Shown here: in pieces, positions 11,237 to 23,770 of the stretch
Numbering within the stretch: the first letter of the stretch is position 1
Layout: each line of letters begins with the position of its first letter
NCBI RefSeq assembly: GCF_039555335.1
Contig: NW_027305506.1
Coordinates: forward strand, 1-64,000
Direction: 5' to 3'
Source: Amphiura filiformis
Taxonomy: Eukaryota; Echinodermata; Ophiuroidea; Amphilepidida; Amphiuridae
DNA: 64,000 nt
Notes under the pieces: generated by a model
Seen by the model: the letters and a program-made list of their open reading frames with translations, nothing else
The model's database searches: none
What the model was told of the DNA's origin: nothing
Program-made: the position numbers and the translations under genes

Positions 11237-11385
11237 GTTCGATGAAGACGGCCCCTTGTCAACAGAGAACTAGTAGACTGCATATACTGTAAAGTATACG
11301 GCTTACCAGGAACCGTTTGGCCACTCATGGACTGATTGATTGATTGTATGCACGATGAGCGTTTATATCACTTAATTGCGGATGT

Positions 11386-11503
11386 GGTACAGATTAGCGG
11401 CTCTGTGATTGGTTGTTTGAAAATAGAGAGCGCCACATACGATGTGATAAAGATTTGCAGCTCTGTGATTGGTTGTTTGAAAATAGAGAACGCCACATAC
11501 GAC
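11386..11503 (-). repeat. ~60-bp tandem duplication at the end of the GIY-YIG frame
   Basis: A 60-bp unit (GATGTG..., then GCTCTGTGATTGGTTGTTTG, then GCCACATAC) is present twice in direct tandem. In the minus-strand frame it makes the protein end with two copies of MWRSLFSNNQSQS. It probably belongs to the 3' part of the element, not to the functional domain. Confidence 0.85.
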
Positions 11504-11990
11504 TGATGTCTTTGCCGTCATTTCTATTGATAGTAGAAGTTTCATTAACTCTGATTTCCAACGCTTCACGGGTCAACCTCATCCCCAAGTGAGAAACTTG
11601 TGCCAGTTTTGTTGTTTCGTCCCACAGAGGTTCATGACCTTCTTTGCAAGCATGTTCAGCTAATGCCGAGCCTTCTTCTTTCTTTTGTCTTGTGGCTCTT
11701 CGGTGTTCAGATATTCTGACCTTAAGTGGTCGTTTGGTTTGGCCTATGTATTGCTCACCACAACTGCAAGGTATAGAGTACACACATGGTGCACGATCCT
11801 TGGGCAGAGTATCTTTTGGGTGGCTTAGGATGTCTCTTAATTTGGCCAACCTAGAGTAGAATGTTTTGACCCCTGCACGGTTTAGAAACCGACAGATTTT
11901 GTCTGATACACCTTTGATATATGGCATGAAGGTAACGCCTTTGTTTCTTGATTGCTTTGTGTATGAGGTTTGAAAGTCAAATGAGTAAAT
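11394..11990 (-). pseudogene. Penelope-like retroelement, GIY-YIG endonuclease domain
   Basis: The frame starting at 11927 (open back to about 11990) encodes PYIKGVSDKICRFLNRAGV, then CVYSIPCSCGEQYIGQTKR (residues ~48-66), then LKVRISEHRRATR. This is the GIY-YIG nuclease signature with its conserved Arg, in the form found at the C-terminus of Penelope-like elements, where it nicks target DNA for reverse transcription. A downstream EHACKEGHEP segment and a region ending in NETSTINRNDG complete the domain. The reverse transcriptase that should precede it is missing: the frame closes at about 11990 and sequence beyond is unrelated. The copy is 5'-truncated and not autonomous. The last ~35 residues come from a tandem duplication. 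Confidence 0.8.
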
Positions 11991-12261
11991 TAAAAGTCAT
12001 TTCAAGAGGATCTAATGTTGAATGACTGTGGAAAAAGAAGGTTTTTTATTAGACAACAAAGCTCAAAGCTGATGGGTACCAATCATTTTGATACAGCCTC
12101 TAGTGTAGTTTGGGATTGATGCATCTCTGAATGTCTCTTTAATAATAATAATAAACAAAGAATAGAGTCAAGTAAAAAAGAGCTGTTGTAAATTTGCTGA
12201 CCCCTGTATGTAGTAGCATTTAGGGTTAATTTAACAACAAGTTAAAAAACAACTGCCTAAT

Positions 12262-13364
12262 ATGTACACGCCACCCCCGACATGTCTCAATGCTTGTCTT
12301 TGGAACGTCCAATCTGCTGCAAATAAGACTACGCAGATTGCTGATTATATTCAAGAACATGATATTGATGTATTTATAATGACTGAAACCTGGCTTCATG
12401 ATTATGATGCAGTCATTATTGGTGAACTCACCCCTCCCGGCTATACTTACCTCAACGTACCTCGCCCCTCCGGTACCCGTGGTGGTGGAATCGGCGTTGT
12501 TTTCAAAACACCCCTTAAACTGCGTCAGATTCCACAAGAAATTCACACTTCTTATTTTGAACATGTATACATCACCGACTTTACCAAGCGCCTTACATTG
12601 GTTGTAATATACAGACCTCCTCCTTCTTGTGACAATGGCTTTCGTACATCTGACTTTTTAACTGAATTTGACTCCTTTGTTGATGATATATCTGTGTCTC
12701 CCAGAAAATTACTGCTTGTTGGCGATTTCAACATACAGTGGGATGAACAAAACAAATGGGATGTTAAAAGTATGCCTCCATCATCTCCTCTGTTAACCTC
12801 CAACAGCATGTTGACAAACCAACCCACCGATCTGGACACATATTAGACCATGTTTTGTCATGTCCTGATGATGAATTAGTGAGTGATTTAGTGAGTGATT
12901 TCCATGTCCATGAGATGCTTGTGACTGTTCACCACTGTGTCCTTTTTAGAATCAATCTTCCGAAACCTTTGCCGCAAAGAATTACCCAGACTGTTCGCAA
13001 TTACAAGAGTATTGATGCCGAACAATTCTCTCACACATTGTCTAACAAACTGAAAACTGTTCCAGAAGTTAACAATGTTGACGATTTGTTCAACTGGTAC
13101 AATTCATGTACAGTTGACGTTGTGGACCAATTTGCCCCAGCTACTACTCGCAGCCGCGCTATAAGAAATCGCATGCCATGGTATAATGATAGTGTCCACG
13201 CTGCTCGCAGGGAAAGACGAAGAGCTGAAAGGAAGTGGCAAAAAACTCGCTCTGATGAAGATCGTGATCGGTTTTTGACCATAAACAGTTCAGTCAATGT
13301 GTGTATCTTAGAAGCAAAACAATCATATTTCACTGACAAACTTGCAGATGCTGACAATAATTAA
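12262..13364 (+). pseudogene. LINE endonuclease (EEP) domain and linker, frameshifted
   Basis: Residues CLWNVQSAANKT, then DIDVFIMTETWL (the Glu metal ligand), then GGGIGVVFK, then LLVGDFNIQWD (the GDFN motif) mark an apurinic-type LINE endonuclease. The first frame ends at 12846. The protein continues in a second frame from about 12790 (the HRSGHILDHVLSCPDDELVSD part) through an Arg-rich RRERRRAERKWQKTR helix to 13364. At least one frameshift therefore separates the nuclease from the linker. It is not functional as written. Confidence 0.75.
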
Positions 13365-15125
13365 GACCGTTTTCAGCACTGTGAATCATCTCCTTAACAA
13401 GCAGGTGTGTCATCTTCCTGCTCATGATGACCCCAAGGTGCTAAGCAATAAATTTTCCAAATTCTTTGTCACAAAGATTCGTAAGATTCGTGATGACTTG
13501 CATGCAGGTATTCGCGACCCGGCTAATGATGTTCCATGTGACAATTGTCCCCAATTCGCTCAATTTCATCCTTTAACGGAGGATGAAGTGTTGTACGTGA
13601 TCTCTTAGTCATCTAATGCCTCGTGTGTACTTGACCCTGAACCAACATGGCTGCTTAAGGACCATATTATAATACCATCTCCCTGCACTAACAGCTATTG
13701 TCAATGCATCCTTAACATCCGGTGTGTTTCCTAAAGCTGCCCACTCTGCTGTTGTTTCACCACTAATTAAGAAACGTTCTCTTGATAAAGACAATCTCCA
13801 AAATTACAGACCAGTCAGCAACCTATCACACTTAGCTAAAGTCATAGAGAAATGTGCTTCTGCTCAACTTGTTGAGCACTTTCATACCATGAACTCATTG
13901 ATCCCCTCCAATCAGCTTATAAAGCTATGCATAGCACGGAGAGTGCACTGATCATGTCACTAAAGACATTACTTCTGAGATTGCTTCTAAGAAGGTTGTT
14001 TTACTGGTTCTGTTAGACATGAGCGCGGTATTTGATACTGTCGATCACGAAATCTTGATAGACTGCCTCAATAAGCGTTTTGGAGTTTGTGGTGTGGCAT
14101 TACAGTGGTGCCGTTCCTATTTGCAAGGATGGACAAGTCAAGTCAATATAGGTGGCCATCTATCTGATCCTGTTGTTGTTGAATTTGGAGTTCCTCAAGG
14201 ATCGGTACTCGGTCCTTTGAAATTTACCATCTATACTACACCAGTTGGTGATATTGCATGCAAATATGGTATTCACTACCACTTGTACGCTGATGACACC
14301 CAGTTATATACGTCTTTCGATCCTCGTATCCCTGGTGAACTTGATTTAATTCTTGCCAATCTAACATCATGCATTGATGCAATTCGATCTTGGATGCATG
14401 GCCTCCAACTACCAAATTGAATGATTCCAAAACAGAATTCTTTGTTGCCGGCTCTGTCTACAGCCTCAAACTTCTCCCACCGCTTATTCTCAACATAGGT
14501 ACATCCATGATCATACCATCTCAAGTAATCCGCAATCTTGGCGTACTTTATAACCAGACAATGACATTCACTAATCACATAAACCACCTCCGCCAAACTA
14601 TCAATTTTCATATCAAGATCTGTGGCGCATCCGTAGTTTCATCGACTTACATGTCATCATGTTGCACGAGCCTTAATAACATCAAGGCTTGACTACTATA
14701 ATGCTCTCTTTACTCATCTATCTGCCACAGACATTTGTCGTCTTCAGCGTCTCCAAAATGCCGCCGCAAGAGCCATCTTTGCTGTCGGTCAGAGAGTTGA
14801 CGCTGCCTCACTGCTGGTCAAATTACACTGGCTCCCCATCTCCAACTGCATTACTTTCAAGCTTCTGCTATATGTTTACAAATCTATGCATAATCTCGCT
14901 CCAGTGTACTTATCTGACTGTTTCACTCAATATCTTCCTGGTTGACCTCTCAGATCATCGGGTGATACCACTCGCTTGGCAATTCCCAAAGCAAGTATCA
15001 CTGCCTTTGGTGAAAAGCGATTTCACATCATTGCTGCCCAAGCCTGGCATGAACTCACCATTGCAATCAGATCGGCTCCATCCATTGATTCTTTCAAGAG
15101 ACTGTTGAAATCATATTTATTCTGA
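13342..15125 (+). pseudogene. LINE reverse transcriptase, frameshifted
   Basis: Recognisable blocks in order are: CVLDPEPTWLL (near 13620), NYRPVSNLSHLAKVIEK (13800-13850), VFDTVDHEIL (14025-14055), GVPQGSVLGP (14190-14220) and YADDTQLYTSF, the catalytic box, at 14285-14320. A C-terminal thumb-like region is in another frame after 14390. An in-frame stop at 13606 and shifts near 13940, 14400 and 14690 make this a relic. Confidence 0.75.
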
Positions 15126-15240
15126 TGTATTTTGTATTATGTATGTTTTATGATATTTGTACACGCTATGGTACTTTTGTGTATAGCGTTCTAAATGCAG
15201 TGTATTATTATCAAAGGCAATTTACACACTGTGTGGGAAT

Positions 15241-15256
15241 CCTCTGACGTCAGAGG
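15241..15256. other. 16-bp perfect palindrome containing TGACGTCA
   Basis: CCTCTGACGTCAGAGG is a perfect palindrome centred on a consensus cAMP-response element. It lies about 115 bp past the LINE coding end; no gene start is evident next to it. Confidence 0.5.
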
Positions 15257-15424
15257 CTTGCCACACTGCGTTGTGATCCTCCGATGGTGGATTTCTTCCA
15301 TACTTGTGACAAAGGTTCATTGCCATATACATGTACTCCAAACATAGCTCAACATGTTGAGTAATAGTTGACAACTTCATATTTTTTTAATTAACCTAAT
15401 GCACATTCGATCAGGTGTTTAATG

Positions 15425-15810
15425 CACAGTTTACACGAGGACATTATTGCTGGAAATTTATTTCCAGCAAGGGAAAGTCCTCGTGTATATTAATAATTTT
15501 GCCAGGCAATACCCTGGACCTCTGACCTTTCATAGTTTCCTCAAAATAGAACCAGGGCTATTTTTTCAAAACAGTACTACACTCTCTAGAGAGTTCTCTG
15601 GAATGTTGATGGCTTTTGCACACCTTTTTATGTATTTACCTGGTTATGGTTTTATAGGTCACATAGGGGGGCCCCAGATATAGTTGATTCAGATCATATT
15701 GCTGGAAACAAATGTCCCCATGTAAATTGCATCGCCAGGGCAAGTCATCCATCCAAACAAAATTTATGGTTATTATGTAGGCAAGGGTAAAGTCCTCATG
15801 TAAATAGGCT
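15425..15810. mobile_element. Foldback repeat with nested hairpins
   Basis: ACACGAGGAC (15433-15442) pairs with GTCCTCGTGT (15477-15486). Inside it TTGCTGGAAA (15447-15456) pairs with TTTCCAGCAA (15461-15470), giving a 54-nt structure with 20 base pairs. Related words (TTGCTGGAAAC, GTCCCCATGTAAA, AAAGTCCTCATGTAAA) recur to about 15800, as expected for a small foldback element. Confidence 0.5.
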
Positions 15811-17940
15811 TTAAGAAACATCAATGATTGCATTAAGAGCATGAATTAGCACATGTAAGAGAAATGTAGTATAACATTTTCACTCTGATTGGGCATCAAG
15901 GGAGAACAGTGATTCTCACAGATTGCTTGTCCTTGGTTAAAGAAGAAATAAATAAGTGATTTTTGTTTTTCACCCAACTCTGTATTAAATAGGTCTTTTA
16001 TGAATTTCATGTCTTTCATAAATCAAGATCGCAATCATTATGATCAAATCAAAGACATATTGAAGGTCTTTGATCAATAAGCATAGATTTGCAGTTGGCT
16101 ATAAATAGGGTGCGGATGCAGGCCTTCTGTTCCCTAAGGGCGCCATGCACTTTCTAGGGGAGTAGTAGCCTGAGTGAGGCCACTTGGAGTCAGAAATTGT
16201 ACTACAAAAGATATGAAGCACCTGTTTCCATATATCTAATCAATTTTTTCAACCCATATTTTGTGTTCTATTTACAAAAAAAAGAGAGGATATAACACAA
16301 AAGTTTAAAAGGGGGGTAAAAGTGAAAATGAGGAAAAAGGAAAGAAACAAAATAAAGGAAAAGAGACAAAGACAAACTATACTGGTTTACAGGTACTTTT
16401 CAACATTAAAAATGTGCCGTGTCAAGGATTGGGGAGCAACATGCTTAACATGCTTAAGAACGAGCCGGTGCAACTATATTACTTTGCTATATATACTGTT
16501 ACATTTTTGTGATAAGAAAAACACTATTATAGATTAATATTCTCCTTTTATTTCTAAACAGGTGACCTGCATAATACAAGCTAATATGTAATAGTCGGGA
16601 GGGGCCTCTTTCCATGTAGAGGCCCTCTCCCATCGGAATCAGAGAATATACTACCTGAAAAGAACAGGTAAGTGGCACAATACATATTTGAGATTATGTC
16701 AACAACCTGTTATCCTGGAGCACAACTACATACTTTATTAACCACATTATAGGGAAGCATTAAAGCCTGATCATAACTTGATACTTGGTATTTGAATATA
16801 GTATTTCCGCTCTCTATAACTTTAACCTACCTATCTTAGAAATTGTAAACACGTCCAGTAAAAGAAAGTCCCTACTACTCTAACTTTGAGCAAAATTGAC
16901 TTGAAGCAAACAAATTGAGAAATTTCTCCACACTTTTATATCAATTTTATTGCTTTAAGTTAATTGTGCTTTAGTTATGGACCCTCAAAGGAGTGAAAAT
17001 TTTCTTTTTTGGATGTATTTATAAGAGAAAGAATCAAGGGAATCGCTGAGATCTGAATCAACAATTGGTAGGCAAATACCGGCTACACCACTCGACCACT
17101 CAATCCAAGCCGGCATAAGGTTGCCTTTTGCTATGCTTAAATGTTCGAGGAGTGGCTACAGTAACATAATAAATGCCATGAATATTGCCCTTTTGAAGTG
17201 ACGAAGCAAATTATGCTCCAGCGGCACAGGTTGTTGACGACATCTCAAATATTTTAAGTTCAAATAAAGGGAAGTTAAGAGCTTTGGAAACAAAAGCCTA
17301 TGTGATTGAATTCACTATTTGATTACTATTGGCCTGAACTTTATTTCAAAAGCAAATTTGATGTTGAAGACTTGTCGATCAGAACACATAGTGGCATAGG
17401 ATGATTTTGGTCATTTTTATGAAATTTGGCCCAACGGTTTTAAATATCAAGTTCTTCAAATACAGCAAGTAAGAAAGCTCAACTATGCTTAATTATTAAC
17501 TTTTATTATGTAATTGACCTATGTTAACAATTCCATAAGAATTCAATGTCTCCCGTTTTACATACTGAGGTATGATCAACATGCGCCTCTATGTGACTTA
17601 AATTTGCTTTTTGTTTGCTGCAAAAGAGGATTACTGAAAAAATGTACAAAATACCACCTTTTCCAATGTTATATTTCCTGTTGAACAATATTTTTAGGGA
17701 AAAGGATAAAGTACCAAGGTATTTAGGATTTCATAATATAGTTGATTTGATAGATTCTTGTATAAAATGTACATTTCTTTATTTAGGTGAACACACTATA
17801 ACATAATATACCTGTATTTTCAAACAATTTAACAGCAAGCAAGAAGCAGGAAGACAACACAGTAAAAGCACAAATTGCCTGCAGTTGAAAGCGAAAGCTC
17901 ATTGGAGTTCAGCTGATTGGCATAAGTAAGTACATTATAA
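15810..17940. other. No recognisable gene
   Basis: Non-coding sequence. Minor items are a CTATAAATAG word at 16099 without a downstream frame, an A/G-rich tract at 16275-16380 and an inverted GAGGGGCCTC/GAGGCCCTC pair at 16600-16632. Confidence 0.45.
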
Positions 17941-17943
17941 TAC

Positions 17944-19160
17944 TAGGCAGATGACCCCTGGTGACCCCTAAATGCCCTTCCCAAAATTTGGGTCTAAATG
18001 GTGACTGTACCCACCAAGTTTCATACCCATCTGACAGTTTTTACAAATTTGACCTCAGATGACCCCTGGTGACCCCGAAATGACCTTCCATAAATCTGGG
18101 TCTAAATGTTGACTACCCATCAAGTTTCATGCCCATATGACAGTTTTTACCAATTTGACCCCTGGATGACCCGAAATGACCGTCCAAAAATTTGGCTCTA
18201 ACTGTTGACTACCCACCAAGTTACATGCCCATATGACAGTTTTAGTCATTTGACCTCAGACGACCCATGGGTGACCTCGGATGACCCCAAAATGACCTTC
18301 CAAAAATTAGACTCTGAATGTTGACTACCCACCAAGTTTCATGCTCATCCAACAGTTTTTACTAATTTGACCTCAGATGACCCCTGGTGACCCCGAAAAT
18401 TACCTTCCAAAATTTGGGTCAAAATGTTGACTGTACCCACCAAGTTTCATGTCCATACGACAGTTTTTACTAATTTGACCCCTGGATGACCCCGAAATGA
18501 CCTTCCAAAAATTTGACTCTGAATGTTGACTGTATCCACCAAGTTTCATGCTCATCTGACAGTTTTTATAAATTTGACCTCATGACCCCTGGGTGACCAC
18601 GGATGACCTCAAAATGATCTTCCAAAATTGTGACTATGAATGTTGACTACCCACCAAGTTTCATGCCCATACGACAGTTTTAGTAATTTGACCCCAGATG
18701 ACCCCTGGGTGACCCCAAAATGACCTTCCAAAAATTTGGCTCTAAATGTTGACTGTACCTACCAAGTTTCATGCCCATACGACAGTTTTTAGTAATTTGA
18801 CCCCAGATGACCCTGGGTGACCCCAAAATGACCTTCCAAAAATTTGGCTCTAAATGTTGACTGTACCTACCAAGTTTCATGCCCATACGACAATTTTTAG
18901 TAATTTGACCTCATATGATCTCTGGGTGACCTCAGATGACCCCAAAATGATCTTCCAAAATTTGACTCTAAATGCTAACTGTATCCACCAAGTTCCATGC
19001 ACTTACGACAGTTTTTAGTCATTTGACCTCAGATGATCTGGGTGACCCCGAATGACCCCAAAATGACCTTCCAAAAATTTGCCTCAAATGATGACTGTAC
19101 CAACCAAGTTTCATGCTCATATGACAGTTTTTTCTTTTTTGACCTCAGATGACCCCTGGA
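17944..19160 (-). repeat. 118-bp-type minisatellite, reverse orientation, first array
   Basis: Units of about 115-120 bp with the landmarks CCACCAAGTTTCATGCCCAT, GACAGTTTTTA..AATTTGACC and a run of TGACCY words (for example TGACCT-4-TGACCC-4-TGACCC-5-TGACCT near 18050). This is the inverse of the family at 9607-10510. From about 19190 it passes into a distinct tail ending with CACAGACTACCAGTATTATT near 19490. Confidence 0.85.
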
Positions 19161-19489
19161 TGACCTCACATGACATTGACCCACTACCCAATACAAATTT
19201 GTTCTGTCTAGGGTCAAGATGCACCCACCCACCAAGTTTGAGGAACGTGCGACCCAAGTCTCCGAGAAAATAAGAGAGACTGGGCATGGCAACCTATGGG
19301 GAGTAAGAGAGAAGACTCCGGGATGGGGTCCCCAGGTAGTAATCCACTAACAAATGCAAACTTGGTCTGGCTCGGATCAAGTCGCACCTATACCCACCAC
19401 GTTTGAGGGCCCTGCTACCTGTCAGTTCTGAGAAAATAGGCGTACAGACACGACTCACAGACAGAATCACATAGTCACAGACTACCAGT

Positions 19490-22080
19490 ATTATTATATA
19501 GATTCTTCTCTGTAAATGTAAACGAGTGAATAAGCCACTCTTTCAAGGGGTAATATAGACACAACTCTTTTTAGAGTAAAGTTAATCTGAAAAGAATGAA
19601 CTTGCATTTGGTAATGGATGTGCCACATGTGAGTTTGGTTGCTGATCCATGCTCGTCCTCACAGGTTTTCCTCCGGTGCTCCGGTTTTCCTCCTGCATCA
19701 GAAATCAGACCTCTTCCCATATCCCTGTCCCATAAAGTCTGGTTGGCATCCCTTGAATTTAGTAGTCTCTGAGCACTATTGGGCTTTGCCTGGCTTCAGC
19801 TGAATGTTATAAATAACATAAATAATTATATATTCCACTCTTTTGAGAGTGAACAATATAGCTGTCACAATCCTTCTAAAATTAAATTTACCACTCAAAA
19901 AAAAGAGTTGTTCTTCTTTCCACTCTTAACACTTTTTGTGTTCATAAAGAGAATAAGCATGTCAAATTAAAAGGCAACAAAACAGCATTAAGTTGTAATT
20001 GCCTGCTGTATTACTAGTAACCATACAAATTAAGCAATAATGATAACATCCAGGGGCATTCACATTGGCATTTTACTTCTACGAATTAGGTTTATTGTGA
20101 CCATAAATTTGATAGCAAAGCCATTGAAGAACTATATCAATAAACAGGTTTGCCTTCTATGCTAAGTATTACTTGAACCCATGTCCTATATTTAGCCATA
20201 TAACATGGACTGCGAATGGGAGGGGTTATTGTAAGCCCCCTATATTTCTATTGTAAATGTAATATACTGTACTGTAATATGTGGTACTAATGTACTCTAT
20301 CCAGTGACACCAAAATAAGTATAAACATTCCCGGCATATTGTGGCTATGACATCATAATATGAGCATGCTCTCACACAATTCTGGCTTTGTACAACTAAA
20401 GTATATAGGCAAATTGATTGTCGGAGAATATTCCTATGAACATGTGCTTTTCACCAGATTTTCTCATAAAATGACAGGAAATGACAATTTCAACCTAACT
20501 ACCAAATAAAAAGTTGATATCTTTCGCAATAATATTACAAGAGCAAAGTAAAAATCATGGATTTTACTCTAGAAACCTATGGTTGAGGTCATCAACCCCT
20601 GCTCTATGGTCATTTTTGATGGTCGGTCTTACCGGGTAAATAAGGTGCTGGGGTAATAATTTTATGACTAAAACAAGCTCAAAGGATGGATCTATAATTA
20701 GCGTATGTCGTTTTGGCATAAACACACCTGACTTTTTATGTTGGATGAAAAACCCTGGGTGCCTCTCCGTAGGACTAGGGTTAAGAACTGACATTCAAAA
20801 CTATTTCATGAGAGATGGGAATTCCCTCTCAGGTATATCAAGTTGATTAATTTGCAATGACAAAGTCAGTCAGAACTATTATTATCTTGTTAATTCCCAG
20901 ATAAAACAATGTGATGATTGCATTGCATCATATGAAAAACCCTGTTGCTAAATATGTAAAAGAAAATGTTATCATGATATTTGAGCATTCACATTGACAA
21001 TTTACCCTGCAGTTTCTAAGAATTAGGTTTACTATCATAATGCTGGGGCTTGGCATGTGCCCCCGCTAGCGTAGTTAACGGGAGCAATCACTAAAACGGG
21101 AGGATCTCTGAACAATGGCGTGCAATTAGTGCCAATCGTACATTGGAACACCCAATTGCTATTAATCGTTCCATTCACCCCCACACACACATACACACCC
21201 CTCACGCAAGTTCAAAGTGATTGAGACCAAGGAAAATATAATAGTCTAATTAAATAGACCTTTTAATTTCCATGATGTCACGATTAATCAAAATTGTGTT
21301 CACAAGACAGCCTGTAGTATATTGGGTCTAGATGTACATAAAGAGAGCACACTAAATCAATGCGCTATTTGTGCAACCTTAATGAGTTCCGGTAAAATAC
21401 AAAAACTTTTTGAGGTATTTTGGGCTGCTCTTTGGACTAATACTAGTAATCAGCTTGAATATGGGGACGGGGTCACCGGGCCTGATTGGGGGGGGGGGGT
21501 TTGGTAGGGGGCAAAAGTCATTTTTCGACAATTTTTTTCCAATGGAATTTTCTAAATTTTTTAATCGATTGGTGGCCACATGCCCTCATGCCCCTCTGAT
21601 GCTACACCACTGGCATGACGAACGTAAAGTGTATCTCACGATTGTCACATATGCAGGTTGCGGCATGTCACACAAAAGATCAAAGATCTTTTGCGTTTGC
21701 TTTGCGTATGCATGCAGATCACTCCGAATGCCATCTTTTCACACAAGCTGTCTCTTGGATCTGATGACGTTGCAGGAAAAAGGTCTATTACTGCATTCAG
21801 CTTTATTACTGCATAATAACAGCAGGATTTTTGATAAAAAATACCCATATTCACAATTTGTGAAGCCAATGCTTTTAACCAATTCAGGGACTGCTATGTG
21901 GTAGCCAAAACAAGATATTCCTGAAAAAATTGGTGTCAGTTCCAATTTACAATGTAATTATTATTTGAATGGAATGTTAAAGATGGAATTGCATGAGAAG
22001 TTTTGCACTGCAGGACTGACAGGAACATTTAGTGGTAGTTCATTTATCATTAAATAATTATACACTTACATACGTGTTTT
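19490..22080. other. Non-coding spacer of the duplicated unit
   Basis: Holds a GAGCACTATTGGGCTTTGCC LINE-tail word (19760) and two related blocks around ATTCACATTG..ATTAGGTTTA (20048-20092 and 20986-21032). There is also a CACACA-rich patch (21178-21205) and a poly-G run (about 21489). Small open frames occur identically in both copies but have no domain character. They are preserved only because the duplication is young. Confidence 0.5.
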
Positions 22081-22109
22081 GGCGCAGCGTCAGCCTTCTA
22101 TTCTAGATA

Positions 22110-22630
22110 AAAACATTTTTTTAAATAAAAAATATGCAAATGAGGTAGCTAATTTGCATATTTTGCGACAAAAATCACATGGGATCTTAAGACTGCCCCC
22201 TTACCACCATCCAACTAAGTTAAATCTCTATACGCCTCACCAGTTCCAAAAAATGGCAAAAAGCCTTTATAAAAATAAACAAATATGCAAATGAGGTGGC
22301 TAATTTGAATATTTTGCAATAAAAATCACGTGGGATCTTAAGACTGCCCTTTACCACCACCCTACCAAGTTACATCTATATACCCCTACCAGTTCCGAAA
22401 AATGGCAAAAAGCGTTTTTAAAAATAGAAAAAAAGGAAATGAGGTGGCTGATTTGCATCTTAAGACTACTCTTACCATCACCCCATCAAATTACATTTCT
22501 ATATGCCTCACCAGTTCCGAAAAATGGCCAAAAGCATTTCGACAAATAAAAAAAATAGGCAAATGTGGTGACTAATTTGCATATCTTGCGACAAAAATTG
22601 CATCGGATCTTACGACTGCCGCTTACCACA
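22110..22630 (+). repeat. Octamer-bearing tandem repeat, first array
   Basis: About four units of 125-155 bp, each starting with a TATGCAAATGAGGT..CTAATTTGCAT core followed by 'gcgacaaaaatc', 'ggatcttaagactgcc', 'caagttacat' and 'cctcaccagttcc' words. The array is cut at 22630 by the duplication junction. The same array is complete at 26713-27620. Confidence 0.8.
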
Positions 22631-23770
22631 ACCCATCTGACAGTTTTTACAAATTTGACCTCAGATGACCCCTGGTGACCCCGAAATGACCTTCCATAAA
22701 TCTGGGTCTAAATGTTGACTGTACCCATCAAGTTTCATGCCCATATGACAGTTTTTACCAATTTGACCCCTGGATGACCCGAAATGACCGTCCAAAAAAT
22801 TGGCTCTTACTGTTGACTACCCACCAAGTTACATGCCCATATGACAGTTTTTAGTCATTTGACCTCAGACGACCCATGGGTGACCTCGGATGACCCCAAA
22901 ATGACCTTCCAAAAATTAGACTCTGAATGTTGACTACCCACCAAGTTTCATGCTCATCCAACATTTTTTACTATTTTGACCTGAGATGACCCCTGGTGAC
23001 CCCGAAAATTACCTTCCAAAAATTTGGGTCAAAATGTTGACTGTACCCACCAAGTTTCATGTCCATACGACAGTTTTTACTAATTTGACCCCTGGATGAC
23101 CCCGAAATGACCTTCCAAAATTTGACTCTGAATGTTGACTGTATCCACCAAGTTTCATGCTCATCTGACAGTTTTTATAAATTTGACCTCATGACCCCTG
23201 GGTGACCACGGATGACCTCAAAATGATCTTCCAAAATTGTGACTATGAATGTTGACTACCCACCAAGTTTCATGCCCATACGACAGTTTTTAGTAATTTG
23301 ACCCCAGATGACCCCTGGGTGACCCCAAAATGACCTTCCAAAAATTTGGCTCTAAATGTTGACTGTACCTACCAAGTTTCATGCCCATACGACAGTTTTA
23401 GTAATTTGACCCCAGATGACCCCTGGTGACCCCAAAATGACCTTCCAAAAATTTGGCTCTAAATGTTGACTGTACCTACCAAGTTTCATGCCCATACGAC
23501 AATTTTTAGTAATTTGACCTCATATGATCTCTGGGTGACCTCAGATGACCCCAAAATGATCTTCCAAAATTTGACTCTAAATGCTAACTGTATCCACCAA
23601 GTTCCATGCACTTACGACAGTTTTTAGTCATTTGACCTCAGATGATCTGGGTGACCCCGAATGACCCCAAAATGACCTTCCAAAAATTTGCCTCAAATGA
23701 TGACTGTACCAACCAAGTTTCATGCTCATATGACAGTTTTTGCTAATTTGACCTCAGATGACCCCTGGAT
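22631..23770 (-). repeat. 118-bp-type minisatellite, second array
   Basis: Duplicate of the array at 18025-19160 with few differences, for example 'tttttgctaatttgacc' at 23738 against 'ttttttcttttttgacc' at 19129. Confidence 0.85.

Larger units (their letters stand above)
10860..11330 (-). mobile_element. Penelope-like element 3' region with ~88-bp stem-loop repeats
   Basis: Lies directly 3' of the GIY-YIG frame on the minus strand. It contains four units spaced 88-89 bp apart, each with a GCCCCTTGTC word, a GCAGAT..CTATCTGC pair and a stem-loop. Its distal edge holds CCTGAAGAAGTCAGAGC and GACGAAAGCTTGACAG, a word pattern I associate with Penelope-like terminal regions. This is therefore read as the 3' end of the same element. 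Confidence 0.55.
12250..15200 (+). mobile_element. CR1-type LINE, decayed but nearly full ORF2
   Basis: Contains, in order, an endonuclease/exonuclease/phosphatase domain and a reverse transcriptase, in at least six frames separated by shifts and stops. It is related to the minus-strand LINE at 38.9-42.0 kb: the shared landmarks include TETWLHDYD/QETWLDEYD, GEFTPPGY-like and YADDTQLYT. The ORF1 region is missing. The coding part ends about 15125 and there is no clear tail repeat. Confidence 0.8.
18025..22630 (+). repeat. 4.6-kb tandem duplication, copy 1
   Basis: Everything from 18025 to 22630 recurs at 22631-27233 with an offset of 4603-4612 bp and only scattered substitutions and small indels, many of them in homopolymers. 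The unit consists of the RGGTCA-type minisatellite, about 2.5 kb of unique-looking non-coding DNA including a LINE-tail word at 19744-19815, and the start of an octamer-bearing tandem repeat. No protein-coding gene is recognised inside. Confidence 0.9.

Noticed and set aside
16099-16108. CTATAAATAG as a TATA box
   Set aside because: No gene start or coding frame follows within a plausible distance.
20564-20846. Identical open frames in both copies of the 4.6-kb duplication (also at 25173-25455)
   Set aside because: Their identity follows from the young duplication. Opposite strands are open at once, and composition and splice context are not gene-like.
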